A stretch of 64,000 nucleotides of DNA from JANMDR01 sp031409495 (GCA_031409495.1 JANNXI010000107.1:59316-123315), one strand, 5' to 3'; shown: positions 8,338 through 17,884, numbered from the stretch's first letter. Program-made: numbers and translations. Notes: a model not told the origin generated them from the sequence alone.

Positions 8338-11300
8338 ATGTTTAAGTGGCTCCTTGATAACAGCCTCAACAACAGATTGCTGGTGATTATTGCCAGCCTG
8401 ATGGTGATGGCCTACGGCGCGTTTACGCTCATACGTGCGCCGGTAGATGTGTTTCCTGATTTAAACAAACCCACCGTCACGATCATGACTGAAGTAGGCG
8501 GCATGGCCGCTGAAGAGGTGGAACAGCTAGTGACGTTTCCGTTGGAAACGACCATGAATGGGCTGCCTAGCGTGGAATCGATACGCTCGGTTTCAAGCGC
8601 TGGCTTAAGCTTTATCTACGTCACATTTGATTGGTCAACCGACATTTTCCGCGCGCGGCAATTGGTGGCCGAACGGCTTGCAGCAATGGAAGAAGGCTTA
8701 CCTGCGGGCGTGGTGGCGCGCATGGGGCCTATCAGTTCCATCATGGGTGAAATTATGCAAATTGCCATCCCTGTAGACACCACTAAAATCACGCCGATGC
8801 AAGTGCGTGAATATGCCGATTGGGTGCTACGCCCGCGCTTATTGGCCGTGGGCGGCGTGGCGCAGGTGATCCCAATTGGCGGTGAAGTGCGGCAGTTTCA
8901 AGTGCAGCCAAACACGGTGCGCATGGGCGAGCTTGGTATTACCCACGAACAAATTGAAGGGGCGCTTAAAGGCTATTCATCCAACTCATCGGGCGGATTT
9001 TTAGAGCTAAACGGGCGCGAATATTTGATTCGCAATTTAGGGCGCACATCAAAATTAGATGATTTAAAAAATTTAGCGCTGACGGCCAAAAAAGGCCAGC
9101 CCATATTGCTGCGGCAAATAGCGGATGTCACTTTCGCGCCCGCCATTAAGCGCGGCGATGCTGGCTATGAAGGCAAGCCCGCCGTTATTTTGGGTATTCA
9201 AAAACAACCTACAGCCGACACCATCGCACTCACTAAAACCATTGAAGCTGCGTTGGAAGAAATGAAAAAAACGCTACCCGCAGGCATGGAGGCGCCGCGC
9301 GTGACGTTTCGGCAAGCAAGTTTTATCGAGGCGTCTATTACCACTTTGCAAGGTAAGCTCATCGGCGCATCCGTCTTTGTGGCGGTAATTTTGTTCGTTT
9401 TTTTAGGCACGATACGCCCCACCTTAATTGCGCTTACCGCGATCCCCGTTTCAATTTTAATTACGGCTTTGGTGTTTAAATATTTTGGCTTGTCCATTAA
9501 CACCATGACCTTAGGCGGCCTGGCCATTGCTATCGGTGGCTTGGTGGACGATGCGGTGGTAGACGTTGAAAACATTATTCGACGGCTAAAAATGAAATCT
9601 GCTACCAGCAGTATCTTAGAAATTGTGCGTGCGGCATCCATGGAGGTACGTTCCGGTATTGTGTACGCCACGCTCATAATCGTGCTGGTATTCTTGCCCT
9701 TGTTTGCGCTGCCGGGCATTGAAGGTCGCCTATTTGTGCCGCTTGGCGTGGCTTTTATTATTTCTACGGTGGCGTCATTGTTGGTGTCAGTCACCATCAC
9801 GCCGGTGCTGGCCTACTATTTATTGCCCACCATGAAATCGCTACATCATGACGACACCGCGTTGCTGCGCTTCTTAAAGAAGCACTACCAGCGTTCATTG
9901 CAATTTGTGTTGCAACATCCTGAAGCTGCGTTAGCTGCGGGTGCCGTTTCGGTGGTGTTGGCGATTGGCGCTGTGCCGTTTTTCCCGACCACATTTTTGC
10001 CGCCGTTTAATGAAGGCACGTTGTTGGTGGGCATGCGCTTGAATCCGGGCGTAACCTTGGCAGAATCATCGGCCTTAGCCAAGCAAGCCGAAGTGCTAAT
10101 TCGCAAAGTGCCTGAAGTGACGCATGTCGGGCGGCGGAGCGGTCGTGCTGAGCTGGATGAACATGCTGAAGGCGTGCATGTGAGTGAGCTGGATGTGGGC
10201 ATTAAACCTGCGGGGGAGTTAACGCGATCCATGACGGCGATTCAAGCCGATATTCGCGCCAAGCTCATCAACTTGCCCGCATCAATTGCATTGGGTCAGC
10301 CAATTTCGCATCGGATTGATCACATGCTATCGGGCGTGCGGTCGCAAATTGCGATCAAGATTTTTGGTGAAGACCTTGATACCCTGCGCGGTCAAGCTGA
10401 TGTGTTGTGTGCGAAATTAGCGGGCATACAAGGGCTGACTGATTTAGAAATTGAAAAACAAGTGCTTGCGCCGCAAATTAAAATTACGCTGGACTACGCT
10501 CGTGCCGCGCAATATGGCTTGCCCGCACCGCAATTGTTATCGACCTTGGAGGCCATGATTGAAGGCGAAAAAATTTCGCAAATTGTGGAGAACGGTCGCC
10601 GCTTTGCGCTCGTCATGCGCCTCCCCGAAACCGCCCGCACGGTTGAAGGCTTGGCACAAATTCTAATTGATACGCCAAGTGGTCGCGTGCCCTTATCAAA
10701 GCTTGCTAACATTGAAGAAGGCGACGGCCCCAACCAAATAAGTCGTGACGATGGCAAGCGTCGCATCGTCTTGTCAGCCAATGCCCAAGGCCGTGCGCTG
10801 TCTGAAGTGGTGGCCGATATTCGCGCAGTGGTGGCCGCAACAAAATTGCCAGAAGCCTATTTCATCACGCTAGGCGGGCAATTTCAGGCGCAAGAAGAAG
10901 CATCGAAGTTGGTTGGTTTGCTGTCGCTGGTGTCGCTCAGCTTGATGTTTGTGGTGCTCTACAGCCGCTATCAATCCACGGCATTATCGTTGCTAATTAT
11001 GGCCAATATTCCATTGGCGCTGGTCGGTGCGGTCCTAGGGCTGTGGCTTTCCAACCAGCCGCTATCAGTGGCAGCCTTAATTGGCTTTATTACGCTAGGC
11101 GGTATTTCGGTGCGCAATGGTATTTTAAAAGTTAGCCACTACATTAACTTGATGCGGTTTGAGGGCGAAGCGTTTGATCTAAAAATGATTGTGCGTGGTT
11201 CGCTAGAACGCCTGTCGCCGGTGTTAATGACAGCCTTGGTAACAGCCTTTGCGTTAGCACCACTTTTGTTTGAAGCCGAACGACCAGGCACCGAAATTTT

Positions 11301-11442
11301 GCATCCCGTTGCTGTGGTTATTTTTGCAGGCCTAATAAGTTGCACCCTGCTCGATACGTTTTTAACGCCCGCCTTGTTTTGGTTATTTGGGCGAAAGGCA
11401 GCGAATCGTTTGCTGGCAGCGGATAGTAAAGAAGCGTTGTAA
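8338..11442 (+). CDS. czcA: Heavy-metal RND efflux pump, CzcA/CusA family
   Basis: This 1034-residue inner-membrane proton/metal antiporter is the active component of the tripartite efflux system. The start MFKWLLDNSLNNRLL, the VDVFPDLNKPTV segment, and twelve hydrophobic helices in two groups around two large periplasmic loops are those of heavy-metal RND pumps. The fourth helix carries the acidic relay (AIAIGGLVDDAVVDVEN). CzcA of Cupriavidus has DFGIIVDGAVVIVEN there, and CusA a different pattern. The motif here differs from both, so I do not name the metal. The gene follows czcB by 12 bp. Membership of the family is certain; specificity for Zn/Cd/Co or Cu/Ag is open. Confidence 0.93.
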   Translation: MFKWLLDNSLNNRLLVIIASLMVMAYGAFTLIRAPVDVFPDLNKPTVTIMTEVGGMAAEEVEQLVTFPLETTMNGLPSVESIRSVSSAGLSFIYVTFDWSTDIFRARQLVAERLAAMEEGLPAGVVARMGPISSIMGEIMQIAIPVDTTKITPMQVREYADWVLRPRLLAVGGVAQVIPIGGEVRQFQVQPNTVRMGELGITHEQIEGALKGYSSNSSGGFLELNGREYLIRNLGRTSKLDDLKNLALTAKKGQPILLRQIADVTFAPAIKRGDAGYEGKPAVILGIQKQPTADTIALTKTIEAALEEMKKTLPAGMEAPRVTFRQASFIEASITTLQGKLIGASVFVAVILFVFLGTIRPTLIALTAIPVSILITALVFKYFGLSINTMTLGGLAIAIGGLVDDAVVDVENIIRRLKMKSATSSILEIVRAASMEVRSGIVYATLIIVLVFLPLFALPGIEGRLFVPLGVAFIISTVASLLVSVTITPVLAYYLLPTMKSLHHDDTALLRFLKKHYQRSLQFVLQHPEAALAAGAVSVVLAIGAVPFFPTTFLPPFNEGTLLVGMRLNPGVTLAESSALAKQAEVLIRKVPEVTHVGRRSGRAELDEHAEGVHVSELDVGIKPAGELTRSMTAIQADIRAKLINLPASIALGQPISHRIDHMLSGVRSQIAIKIFGEDLDTLRGQADVLCAKLAGIQGLTDLEIEKQVLAPQIKITLDYARAAQYGLPAPQLLSTLEAMIEGEKISQIVENGRRFALVMRLPETARTVEGLAQILIDTPSGRVPLSKLANIEEGDGPNQISRDDGKRRIVLSANAQGRALSEVVADIRAVVAATKLPEAYFITLGGQFQAQEEASKLVGLLSLVSLSLMFVVLYSRYQSTALSLLIMANIPLALVGAVLGLWLSNQPLSVAALIGFITLGGISVRNGILKVSHYINLMRFEGEAFDLKMIVRGSLERLSPVLMTALVTAFALAPLLFEAERPGTEILHPVAVVIFAGLISCTLLDTFLTPALFWLFGRKAANRLLAADSKEAL

Positions 11443-11513
11443 GTTTTGTAGTCGTTAACTGTAGCTAATGCGTTATTGTTTTTGTATGCCACTAACCACA
11501 AAAGGAAAATCTA

Positions 11514-11885
11514 ATGAAATCCGTACTTAATCTTGTTGCTGCCGTATTTGTTGCCACCCTTGCCACCGCCAGTCTAGCTGGTGGCGATCACACGCCGCGT
11601 CACGGCGGCCAAATGAAGGAAACCAAAGCATTCGATATGGAATTCGTCGCAAAGCCAGACTTGCTGGAAGTTTACTTAAGCGATCATGGTAAGGCCGTAG
11701 ACTTTACCGGCGCAACAGGAAAAGTTACGCTGCTAAATGGCGCTGATAAGCAAGATTTTATCCTAGCACCAGTCGTTGGCAAGCTGGAGCTTAAGGGCAA
11801 ATTTAATGTGGCTGCCGGCACCAAGGCTGTGGTGCAAGTAACGGTGGGCACTAAATCTGCAACTGCGCGCTTTGTTTTGAAATGA
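11514..11885 (+). CDS. Small secreted protein at the end of the RND operon
   Basis: A 123-residue protein with a signal peptide ending at SLAG. The mature N-terminus is GDHTPRHGGQMKE, and a beta-rich domain follows with VYLSDHGKAVDFTGATGKV. Similar small proteins with an HGG motif and a YxxDHGxxVD segment are often found beside heavy-metal RND genes, and I infer a periplasmic metal-related role from that. AGGA lies 7-10 bases upstream of the ATG. It is 71 bp after czcA with no terminator between them that I can see, so it is likely the last gene of the operon. Confidence 0.75.
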   Translation: MKSVLNLVAAVFVATLATASLAGGDHTPRHGGQMKETKAFDMEFVAKPDLLEVYLSDHGKAVDFTGATGKVTLLNGADKQDFILAPVVGKLELKGKFNVAAGTKAVVQVTVGTKSATARFVLK

Positions 11886-12052
11886 CAGTGAGTGCGTTGT
11901 AGCGCTTTGTTTTCCTGCATTTAAATTCCGTAAATTTATTGCGCCCGAAGAATAGACCGTACTTTTAGCTAAAAATTGCGTTTTCGCGCGCGTAGTCAGT
12001 CATTTTTGGCGGCTTCGCGCGCGCGCGGGCGCTCAAAAGCACGCTATTTTCC

Positions 12053-12081
12053 TTGACAAAATGGCCGCGTCAAGCCACAAT
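12053..12081 (+). promoter_or_regulatory. Sigma-70 promoter for the tRNA gene
   Basis: A perfect TTGACA at 12053-12058, a 17-base spacer and CACAAT at 12076-12081. Transcription would start about 45 bases before the tRNA. A GC-rich tract just after the -10 resembles a stringent-control discriminator, as expected for a stable RNA promoter. Confidence 0.7.
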
Positions 12082-12135
12082 TCGCCCCCTTCACTGTTGC
12101 ATTGCACTGTATTTTTTAGGTGTTTTGCGCATATT

Positions 12136-12212
12136 GGCCAATTAGCTCAGCCGGTTAGAGCGACGGAATCATAATCCGCAGGTCCCCTGTTCGAATCAGG
12201 GATTGGCCACCA
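12136..12212 (+). tRNA. tRNA with CAU anticodon, most likely tRNA-Met (elongator)
   Basis: The sequence folds as a full cloverleaf: acceptor GGCCAAT/ATTGGCC, D stem GCTC/GAGC, anticodon loop ATCATAA with CAT at positions 34-36, T stem CCCTG/CAGGG with TTCGAAT, and an encoded CCA end. The first anticodon stem pair (27-43) is A-C, not a Watson-Crick pair. CAU occurs in initiator, elongator and tRNA-Ile2. The paired first acceptor base excludes the initiator, and the position before miaB is common for tRNA-Met in betaproteobacteria. tRNA-Ile2 is not fully excluded. Confidence 0.93.
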
Positions 12213-12260
12213 ATATTTTCGGTTTGACACCTTTCTGTGTTGAACGCCTCGGAGCTCCGC

Positions 12261-13691
12261 ATGACACGCTCATCCGCACGCTACGCGCAAGTTAAAAATC
12301 CCGATTTAACCCTGCCACAGACCAAAAAAGTCTTCATCCGCACCTTCGGCTGCCAAATGAATGAATACGATAGCCAAAAAATGGCAGACGTATTGCATGA
12401 ATTTGAAGGCTACGAAAAAGCCGAAACCCCTGAAGATGCCGATATTGTGCTGCTTAACACTTGCTCCGTGCGCGAAAAAGCGCAAGAAAAAGTGTTCAGC
12501 GATTTAGGGCGTTTGCGCGAGCTAAAAGAAGCCAAGCCCGGTATGTTAATTGGCGTGGGCGGTTGTGTGGCTTCGCAAGAAGGCGACGCGATTGTGGAGC
12601 GCGCGCCCTATGTTGATTTTGTGTTTGGCCCGCAAACCTTGCACCGTATTCCCGCTCTAATTAAGCGCCAACGCGCCACGGGTGTGAGTCAAGTAGACAT
12701 TACCTTTCCGGAAATTGAAAAGTTTGATAACCTGCCGCCGGCACGGGTTGAAGGTGCATCAGCTTACGTGTCGATTATGGAAGGGTGTAGCAAATACTGC
12801 AGCTTTTGCGTGGTGCCCTACACCCGTGGCGAAGAAATTTCGCGTCCGTTTAACGACGTGCTGGCAGAAGTTAATGCATTGACTAAGCAGGGCGTGAAAG
12901 AAATTATTTTGCTGGGCCAGAACGTCAATGCTTACTTGGGCGAAATGGACGACGGCACTACCGCAGATTTGGCTTTATTGCTCGCTGCTGTTTCGCGCAT
13001 CGAAGCGGTGGTGCGAATTCGCTACACAACGTCGCATCCGGTTGAATTTACGCCGCGTTTAATCGAAGCATTTGTAAAGCTGCCTAAGCTCGTGTCGCAA
13101 TTACATCTACCGGTGCAGTCGGGCTCAGATAGAATTTTGTCTGCCATGAAGCGCAATTACACGGCGCTGCAATATAAATCGATCATCCGCAAAGTGCGCG
13201 AAGCACGGCCTGATATTTCAATCACCAGTGATTTTATTGTTGGTTTCCCCGGTGAAACTGAAGAAGATTTCGCCAAGACGTTAAAGCTGGTGAAGGACGT
13301 AAATTTTGACGGCAGCTATAGCTTTATCTACAGCCCACGCCCCGGTACGCCAGCTGCTAATTTGCCGGATGATGCATCGTACGAAACCAAGCACGCCCGC
13401 TTAAAAGTATTGCAAGACCAGCTAAACGCGCAGGCCGCCGTGATTAGCCAAGCCATGTTGGGCACATTCCAGCGTGTGCTCGTTGAAGGCACGTCTAAAC
13501 GTGACGACAAAGAACTTACCGGGCGCACAGACAATAATCGGGTCGTGAATTTCCCAGGTTCGGCAAGTTACATCGGTCAATTTGTAACGCTTGAAATTGA
13601 TGAGGCAATGCACTATACCTTGCGCGGAAAGATCGTTGAAGAAGCCCGTAATGAGGGCGCCTCCAAGGCATTGCTGATTGAGCATAGTTAG
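12261..13691 (+). CDS. miaB: tRNA-2-methylthio-N6-dimethylallyladenosine synthase MiaB
   Basis: A 476-residue radical-SAM enzyme that adds a methylthio group to i6A37 of tRNAs reading UNN codons. The N-terminal UPF0004 domain has three cluster-binding cysteines (TFGCQMN, NTCSVRE, GVGGCVAS). The radical-SAM motif is GCSKYCSFCVVPYTRG, and a TRAM domain lies at the C-terminus (about residues 390-455). ATG 12261 is preferred because GGAG lies 6-9 bases upstream; an upstream GTG at 12237 would add 8 residues. The stop codon shares its last base with the phoH start, indicating coupling. Confidence 0.96.
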   Translation: MTRSSARYAQVKNPDLTLPQTKKVFIRTFGCQMNEYDSQKMADVLHEFEGYEKAETPEDADIVLLNTCSVREKAQEKVFSDLGRLRELKEAKPGMLIGVGGCVASQEGDAIVERAPYVDFVFGPQTLHRIPALIKRQRATGVSQVDITFPEIEKFDNLPPARVEGASAYVSIMEGCSKYCSFCVVPYTRGEEISRPFNDVLAEVNALTKQGVKEIILLGQNVNAYLGEMDDGTTADLALLLAAVSRIEAVVRIRYTTSHPVEFTPRLIEAFVKLPKLVSQLHLPVQSGSDRILSAMKRNYTALQYKSIIRKVREARPDISITSDFIVGFPGETEEDFAKTLKLVKDVNFDGSYSFIYSPRPGTPAANLPDDASYETKHARLKVLQDQLNAQAAVISQAMLGTFQRVLVEGTSKRDDKELTGRTDNNRVVNFPGSASYIGQFVTLEIDEAMHYTLRGKIVEEARNEGASKALLIEHS

Positions 13692-14710
13692 TGAAAAAGC
13701 ATGTCGTCGAGCTGCATTTTACGCCAGTCGATAACCGACGATTAGCTGGTTTATGCGGCGCGTTAGACGCGCACTTGCGGCAAGTTGAAAACGCGTTGGA
13801 TGTAATAATTTCACACCGGTCTGAACGCTTCAGCATCGGTGGTGATAAATCCCAAGCTATCCTCGCAGGCAAAGTGCTCACGCGTTTATATGCGCAAGCC
13901 AACGACAAAACCGATGCTGAAGATATTGAATTAGCGCTGCTTGAATACGTAGATCGTTCTGAAGAAAATGACCAAAATCCGCCGCGCCAAAAGCGTCGCG
14001 TGACCGCACTTGCTTCGGATAAACGTCCGTTGGAGCAGCAAGCTGAATTACCCTTGCATACGCGTCGCGCCGACCTTCGTGCGCGCACCGAGCGCCAACT
14101 TGAATACGTGCAGCAAATGCAAACCCACGACATCACCTTTGGCGTAGGCCCTGCAGGCACCGGTAAAACTTACCTTGCCGTCGCCGCCGCCGTTGATGCG
14201 TTTGAGCGTGATACCGTAAAGCGCATCTTGCTCACGCGCCCCACAGTAGAAGCCGGTGAGCGCCTAGGTTTTCTGCCGGGCGACGTATCGCAAAAGGTTG
14301 ACCCTTTTTTGCGCCCGCTTTACGATGCGCTGTATGAGCTCATGGGCTTCGATAAAGTCGCTCGCATGTTCGAACGCAACCAAATTGAAGTAGCGCCCTT
14401 GGCCTACATGCGTGGCCGTACGCTAAATCATTCCTTCATTATTTTGGACGAAGCGCAAAACACCACGCCCGAACAAATGAAAATGTTTTTAACCCGCCTA
14501 GGCTTCGGCACCAAAGCCGTCATCACCGGCGACGTCACGCAAGTAGATTTGCGCAACGGCCAAACTAGCGGCTTAATTGATGCCAGAAACGTGCTCTACG
14601 GCGTGCGCGGCATCGGCTTCACGGTATTCCAAGCCGAAGACGTGGTGCGTCATCCGCTAGTGCAGGCGATAGTGGGTGCATACGAGGCTAACAGCCGCAC
14701 AAGGCGTTAA
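13691..14710 (+). CDS. phoH: PhoH-like ATPase (PhoL/YbeZ)
   Basis: A 339-residue cytosolic P-loop ATPase linked to ribosome and RNA metabolism together with YbeY. Residues about 1-80 form a KH-like N-terminal part. The ATPase domain has Walker A GPAGTGKTY, a THDITFGVGPAG lead-in, and Walker B FIILDEAQN, then TGDVTQVDL. The start is GTG, overlapping the miaB stop by one base (TAGTG). The order miaB-phoH-ybeY is conserved widely. A copy of the palindromic element lies 6 bp after the stop. Confidence 0.94.
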   Translation: MKKHVVELHFTPVDNRRLAGLCGALDAHLRQVENALDVIISHRSERFSIGGDKSQAILAGKVLTRLYAQANDKTDAEDIELALLEYVDRSEENDQNPPRQKRRVTALASDKRPLEQQAELPLHTRRADLRARTERQLEYVQQMQTHDITFGVGPAGTGKTYLAVAAAVDAFERDTVKRILLTRPTVEAGERLGFLPGDVSQKVDPFLRPLYDALYELMGFDKVARMFERNQIEVAPLAYMRGRTLNHSFIILDEAQNTTPEQMKMFLTRLGFGTKAVITGDVTQVDLRNGQTSGLIDARNVLYGVRGIGFTVFQAEDVVRHPLVQAIVGAYEANSRTRR

Positions 14711-14716
14711 ATTACT

Positions 14717-14751
14717 GGTTGGAGAAACCCTGTTTTAGGGCATCTCCAGCC
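14717..14751 (-). repeat. Palindromic element copy in reverse orientation
   Basis: Outer arms GGTTGGAGA and TCTCCAGCC surround a CCCTGTTTTAGGG core. Its reverse complement, CCCTAAAACAGGG, matches the family core, so this copy is inverted relative to most. It lies between phoH and ybeY, 6 bp after the phoH stop, and splits an otherwise tight operon. Confidence 0.8.
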
Positions 14752-14771
14752 ATGTTTACAGAGAGTAGGTC

Positions 14772-15242
14772 ATGGCAAAATATAATATAGATGTGCAACT
14801 AGCCAGCCGAATCGCGCACGTACCAGATGAAAAAAACCTCATCAAATGGGCAAAATTAGCGCTGCAAAGCTGTGACATTGAAAGCGCCACGCTCACAATA
14901 AGAGTAGTCAACCAAACTGAAGGCCGCAACCTAAACAACGCCTTCAGAGACAAAGACTATGCCACCAATGTGCTTACCTTCGTGTATCACGATAAAAAAA
15001 CTCGCAACCTAGAAGGCGATATTGTGCTCTGCGCCCCAGTGGTAAACCGCGAAGCCAAAGAACAAAAAAAGCCCCCCCCAAATCACTACGCCCACTTGAC
15101 GATTCACGGCACACTACATCTGGCGGGATTGGATCACGTTCGGCTAAAAGACGCGAAAGTGATGGAGGCGCAGGAAGTTGCTTTGCTTAAGAAATTGAAG
15201 GTGGCGGACCCTTATGCGGATGGTGACATTAATCTAGGGTAG
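14772..15242 (+). CDS. ybeY: Endoribonuclease/rRNA maturation factor YbeY
   Basis: A 156-residue metal-dependent RNase of the UPF0054 family, needed for 16S rRNA 3' maturation. The zinc motif HGTLHLAGLDH (consensus HGxLHLxGYDH) is present at about residues 114-124, and NVLTF at about 66-70 is also typical. In many relatives corC follows; here argS does, 87 bp downstream. ATG 14772 has GAG and AGG bases about 9 upstream. Confidence 0.95.
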   Translation: MAKYNIDVQLASRIAHVPDEKNLIKWAKLALQSCDIESATLTIRVVNQTEGRNLNNAFRDKDYATNVLTFVYHDKKTRNLEGDIVLCAPVVNREAKEQKKPPPNHYAHLTIHGTLHLAGLDHVRLKDAKVMEAQEVALLKKLKVADPYADGDINLG

Positions 15243-15329
15243 CCGTCACCCAAAGTCACACCATTTTCGCCCCATGAACGCCCATTTACGCGATAATAGA
15301 AGGTTATAAAATCACCGAGCCTTCGCTTC

Positions 15330-17033
15330 ATGTCCCTTTTTGAGCAAAACAAAGATTTAGTCGCGCAGTTGTTTCAAACAGCTACTTTAAAAGCGTTTCC
15401 GCAGTTGATGGAAAGTGCAACTGCACGCGCGCCCTTTCGAATAGAAGTAGAAAAGCCGAAGAACCCCGACCATGGGCACTTTGCGGTGAATAGTGCGTTG
15501 CAATTAGCGAAGGTTTTAAAGCTTAAGCCGCGTGATGTAGCGGAAGGTATTTTGGCGGCGTTACCCGTCATTGATGCTGATAGTGTTTTGGCACAAACGC
15601 CTGAAATTGCGGGGCCGGGGTTTATCAATATTCGCTTAAGCGCGCATGCGCAAACCCGCGTAATTGCCGCCATTGCAGCTGCTGGCGATAGCTTTGGTAA
15701 AAGCGCCATGGGAGCAAATGAGCCAGTGATGGTGGAGTTTGTATCCGCCAACCCCACTGGGCCTTTGCACGTGGGGCACGGACGGGCTGCGGCTGTGGGT
15801 GATACGTTGGCGCGCTTGCTTGAGTGGCAGGGATACAAGGTGGCACGGGAGTTTTACTACAACGATGCTGGCGTGCAAATTGATACCCTTACTATTTCCG
15901 TGCAAGCGCGATTGCGCGAGCGTTTGCTTAAAGAGGGCGAAGTGGCGGCGCCGTTCCCTGAAAACGGCTATAAAGGCGACTATATTTGTGACATAGCGGC
16001 TGACTATGCGGCTGAATATGCCGATGATTTAAGGGGTGAAAATGCTGAGCAAGTACGGGCATTTGCGGTAGCGGCATTGCGCCATGAGCAAGATTTAGAC
16101 CTGCAGGCGTTTGCCGTCACCTTTGACCAATTTTATTTGGAATCAAGCTTGTATAGCGATGGTTTGGTGGATAAAACTGTGGCGGCTTTAAAAGCCAGCG
16201 GACATACCTATGAAGAAGGCGGCGCCACATGGTTGCGCACCACTACATTTGGCGATGATAAAGACCGTGTGATGCAAAAGTCTGACGGTACGTACACCTA
16301 TTTTTTACCTGACGTAGCTTATCACGTTACCAAATGGCAGCGCGGTTTTAAGCGCGCCATTACAGAGCTGGGTGCTGATCACCACGGTACACTCGCGCGC
16401 GTGAGAGCGGGCCTACAAGCCCTAAATATGGGCATTTCCAGCGGTTATCCCGATTACGTACTGCATCAAATGATTACCGTAATGCGTGGTGGGGTGGAAG
16501 TAAAAATTTCTAAGCGCGCCGGCAGCTATGTAACCTTGCGCGACTTAATCGACGAAGTAGGGCGGGACGCCACACGCTATTTTTTCGTGATGCGTAAATC
16601 AGATTCGCAGCTGAATTTTGATATTGATTTAGCTAAAAGCAAAAGTGAAGAAAACCCAGTTTATTATGTGCAATATGCACATGCACGTATTTGTCGCGTA
16701 CAAGAGCTTTTTGCGCAAAGTGGTGGCTCAAATGGTGCTTGGAAAGCCGCTAATTTAGGGCGTCTTCAGGCACCTGTTGAGTCTGACTTGTTGCGTTTGT
16801 TAGCGGAATTTCCGGAGCAACTAGCGGTTGCTGCGCGCGAGTTAGCGCCGCATTTGGTAGCAGCTTATTTGTCGGAAGTAGCAGCAAAATTGCATAGCTA
16901 CTACAATGCCGAAAAATTCTTGGTCGAGGATACCGAATTAAAGCTGGCCCGTTTAGCCTTGATAGCGGCGACCAAGCAAGTGTTGCGCAACGGCCTAGAT
17001 TGTTTGGGTGTCAGCGCACCTGAAAAAATGTAA
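15330..17033 (+). CDS. argS: Arginyl-tRNA synthetase
   Basis: This 567-residue class I synthetase charges tRNA-Arg. The N-terminal Add-1 domain (residues 1-115) precedes the catalytic domain with the HIGH-type motif GPLHVGHGR and a KMSK-like region VKISKRAGSYV. The DALR anticodon-binding domain is at the C-terminus and starts near YVQYAHARICR. The length is normal. No clear Shine-Dalgarno sequence precedes ATG 15330, but no other start fits the family N-terminus (SLFEQNKDLVAQLF). Confidence 0.96.
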   Translation: MSLFEQNKDLVAQLFQTATLKAFPQLMESATARAPFRIEVEKPKNPDHGHFAVNSALQLAKVLKLKPRDVAEGILAALPVIDADSVLAQTPEIAGPGFINIRLSAHAQTRVIAAIAAAGDSFGKSAMGANEPVMVEFVSANPTGPLHVGHGRAAAVGDTLARLLEWQGYKVAREFYYNDAGVQIDTLTISVQARLRERLLKEGEVAAPFPENGYKGDYICDIAADYAAEYADDLRGENAEQVRAFAVAALRHEQDLDLQAFAVTFDQFYLESSLYSDGLVDKTVAALKASGHTYEEGGATWLRTTTFGDDKDRVMQKSDGTYTYFLPDVAYHVTKWQRGFKRAITELGADHHGTLARVRAGLQALNMGISSGYPDYVLHQMITVMRGGVEVKISKRAGSYVTLRDLIDEVGRDATRYFFVMRKSDSQLNFDIDLAKSKSEENPVYYVQYAHARICRVQELFAQSGGSNGAWKAANLGRLQAPVESDLLRLLAEFPEQLAVAARELAPHLVAAYLSEVAAKLHSYYNAEKFLVEDTELKLARLALIAATKQVLRNGLDCLGVSAPEKM

Positions 17034-17059
17034 ATTGAAAACAGGATAAAGTTAAGCAA

Positions 17060-17884
17060 ATGAGCTCAAATACTGAAGGCCCACGCGCTACGCGCGCAAC
17101 AGCTAAACCACAGGGCCGGGGACTAAACCCGATGTTTATCGGCATTATCATCGGCCTACTGCTGGGCATGTTGATTGCGCTATCTGTTGCCTATTTTGTA
17201 AGCCGCAACAGTGGTAGTGCCAATGTGGTGGATAAAGTAAAGCAGCCTGAACCGTTAGCAAAAGCCGCGCCGCCGTCTGGTGTTAGCACGCCTAGCCAGA
17301 GAGTTGCACCAGCTGTTGCTAAAGCCGGAGAAGCCCCGAAAGACGGGACAAAGCCGCGCTTTGAGTTTTATGATATTTTGCCCGGCGATAAGCCAGCTGA
17401 TCGCCCCGTAGATCGGCCTATAGACAAGTCCGGTGCGGTTGCAAAGGCGCCAATCCCTACTCCTGCGGTAGCCACGTCGCCCGCTATGCCGAAGGCGGCC
17501 ACCCCGCCCGTTTCGGCTACTGCTCAGGCTCCAGCGCCTGCTGGTGCTGTAGCGATGCCGTTGGGCGGTCGTCCGGTGTTTCCGCCCGCTGCGGCCACGA
17601 CGGGAACAGCTGCGGGGGCAACTGCGGTTCCCCAAGCCGCTGCACCCGGGCCAAACTACGCGTTGCAGGCGGGTGCATTTCAAAACGAATCTGATGCGGA
17701 AAGTTTGAAGGCAAAGATTGCTTTTGCGGGTTATGAGGCTACGGTGCGGCCTGTCAACGTGCCAGACAAGGGTACGTTATATCGAGTACGCCTAGGTACT
17801 TATCGTAACATTGAGGAAGTAAATCGTGTGCGTGCAGCGCTTGCGCAAAACGGCATCACAGCAAGCGTCGTAAAGGTGGAGTAG
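17060..17884 (+). CDS. SPOR-domain membrane protein (FtsN-like)
   Basis: A 274-residue protein with a short basic cytoplasmic N-terminus and one membrane helix (about 25-47, MFIGIIIGLLLGMLIALSVAYF is its core). A long Ala/Pro-rich periplasmic linker (about 50-195) follows, then a C-terminal SPOR domain (about 200-274, YALQAGAFQNESDAESLKAK ... YRVRLGTYRN). SPOR domains bind denuded peptidoglycan at the septum, and this layout is that of FtsN-like proteins which often follow argS in betaproteobacteria. The assignment to cell division is by family. It lies 26 bp after argS and 53 bp before the first dsbA-like gene. Confidence 0.88.
   Translation: MSSNTEGPRATRATAKPQGRGLNPMFIGIIIGLLLGMLIALSVAYFVSRNSGSANVVDKVKQPEPLAKAAPPSGVSTPSQRVAPAVAKAGEAPKDGTKPRFEFYDILPGDKPADRPVDRPIDKSGAVAKAPIPTPAVATSPAMPKAATPPVSATAQAPAPAGAVAMPLGGRPVFPPAAATTGTAAGATAVPQAAAPGPNYALQAGAFQNESDAESLKAKIAFAGYEATVRPVNVPDKGTLYRVRLGTYRNIEEVNRVRAALAQNGITASVVKVE

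Noticed and set aside
9198..9800. 200-codon open frame on the minus strand within czcA
   Set aside because: It is the antisense shadow of a strongly conserved RND gene, rich in Ser/Thr/Lys as expected for such shadows, with no motif.
13516..14160. 214-codon minus-strand frame across the miaB/phoH junction
   Set aside because: Antisense to two well-supported genes. Composition is biased to Arg, Ser and Cys, and no domain is visible.
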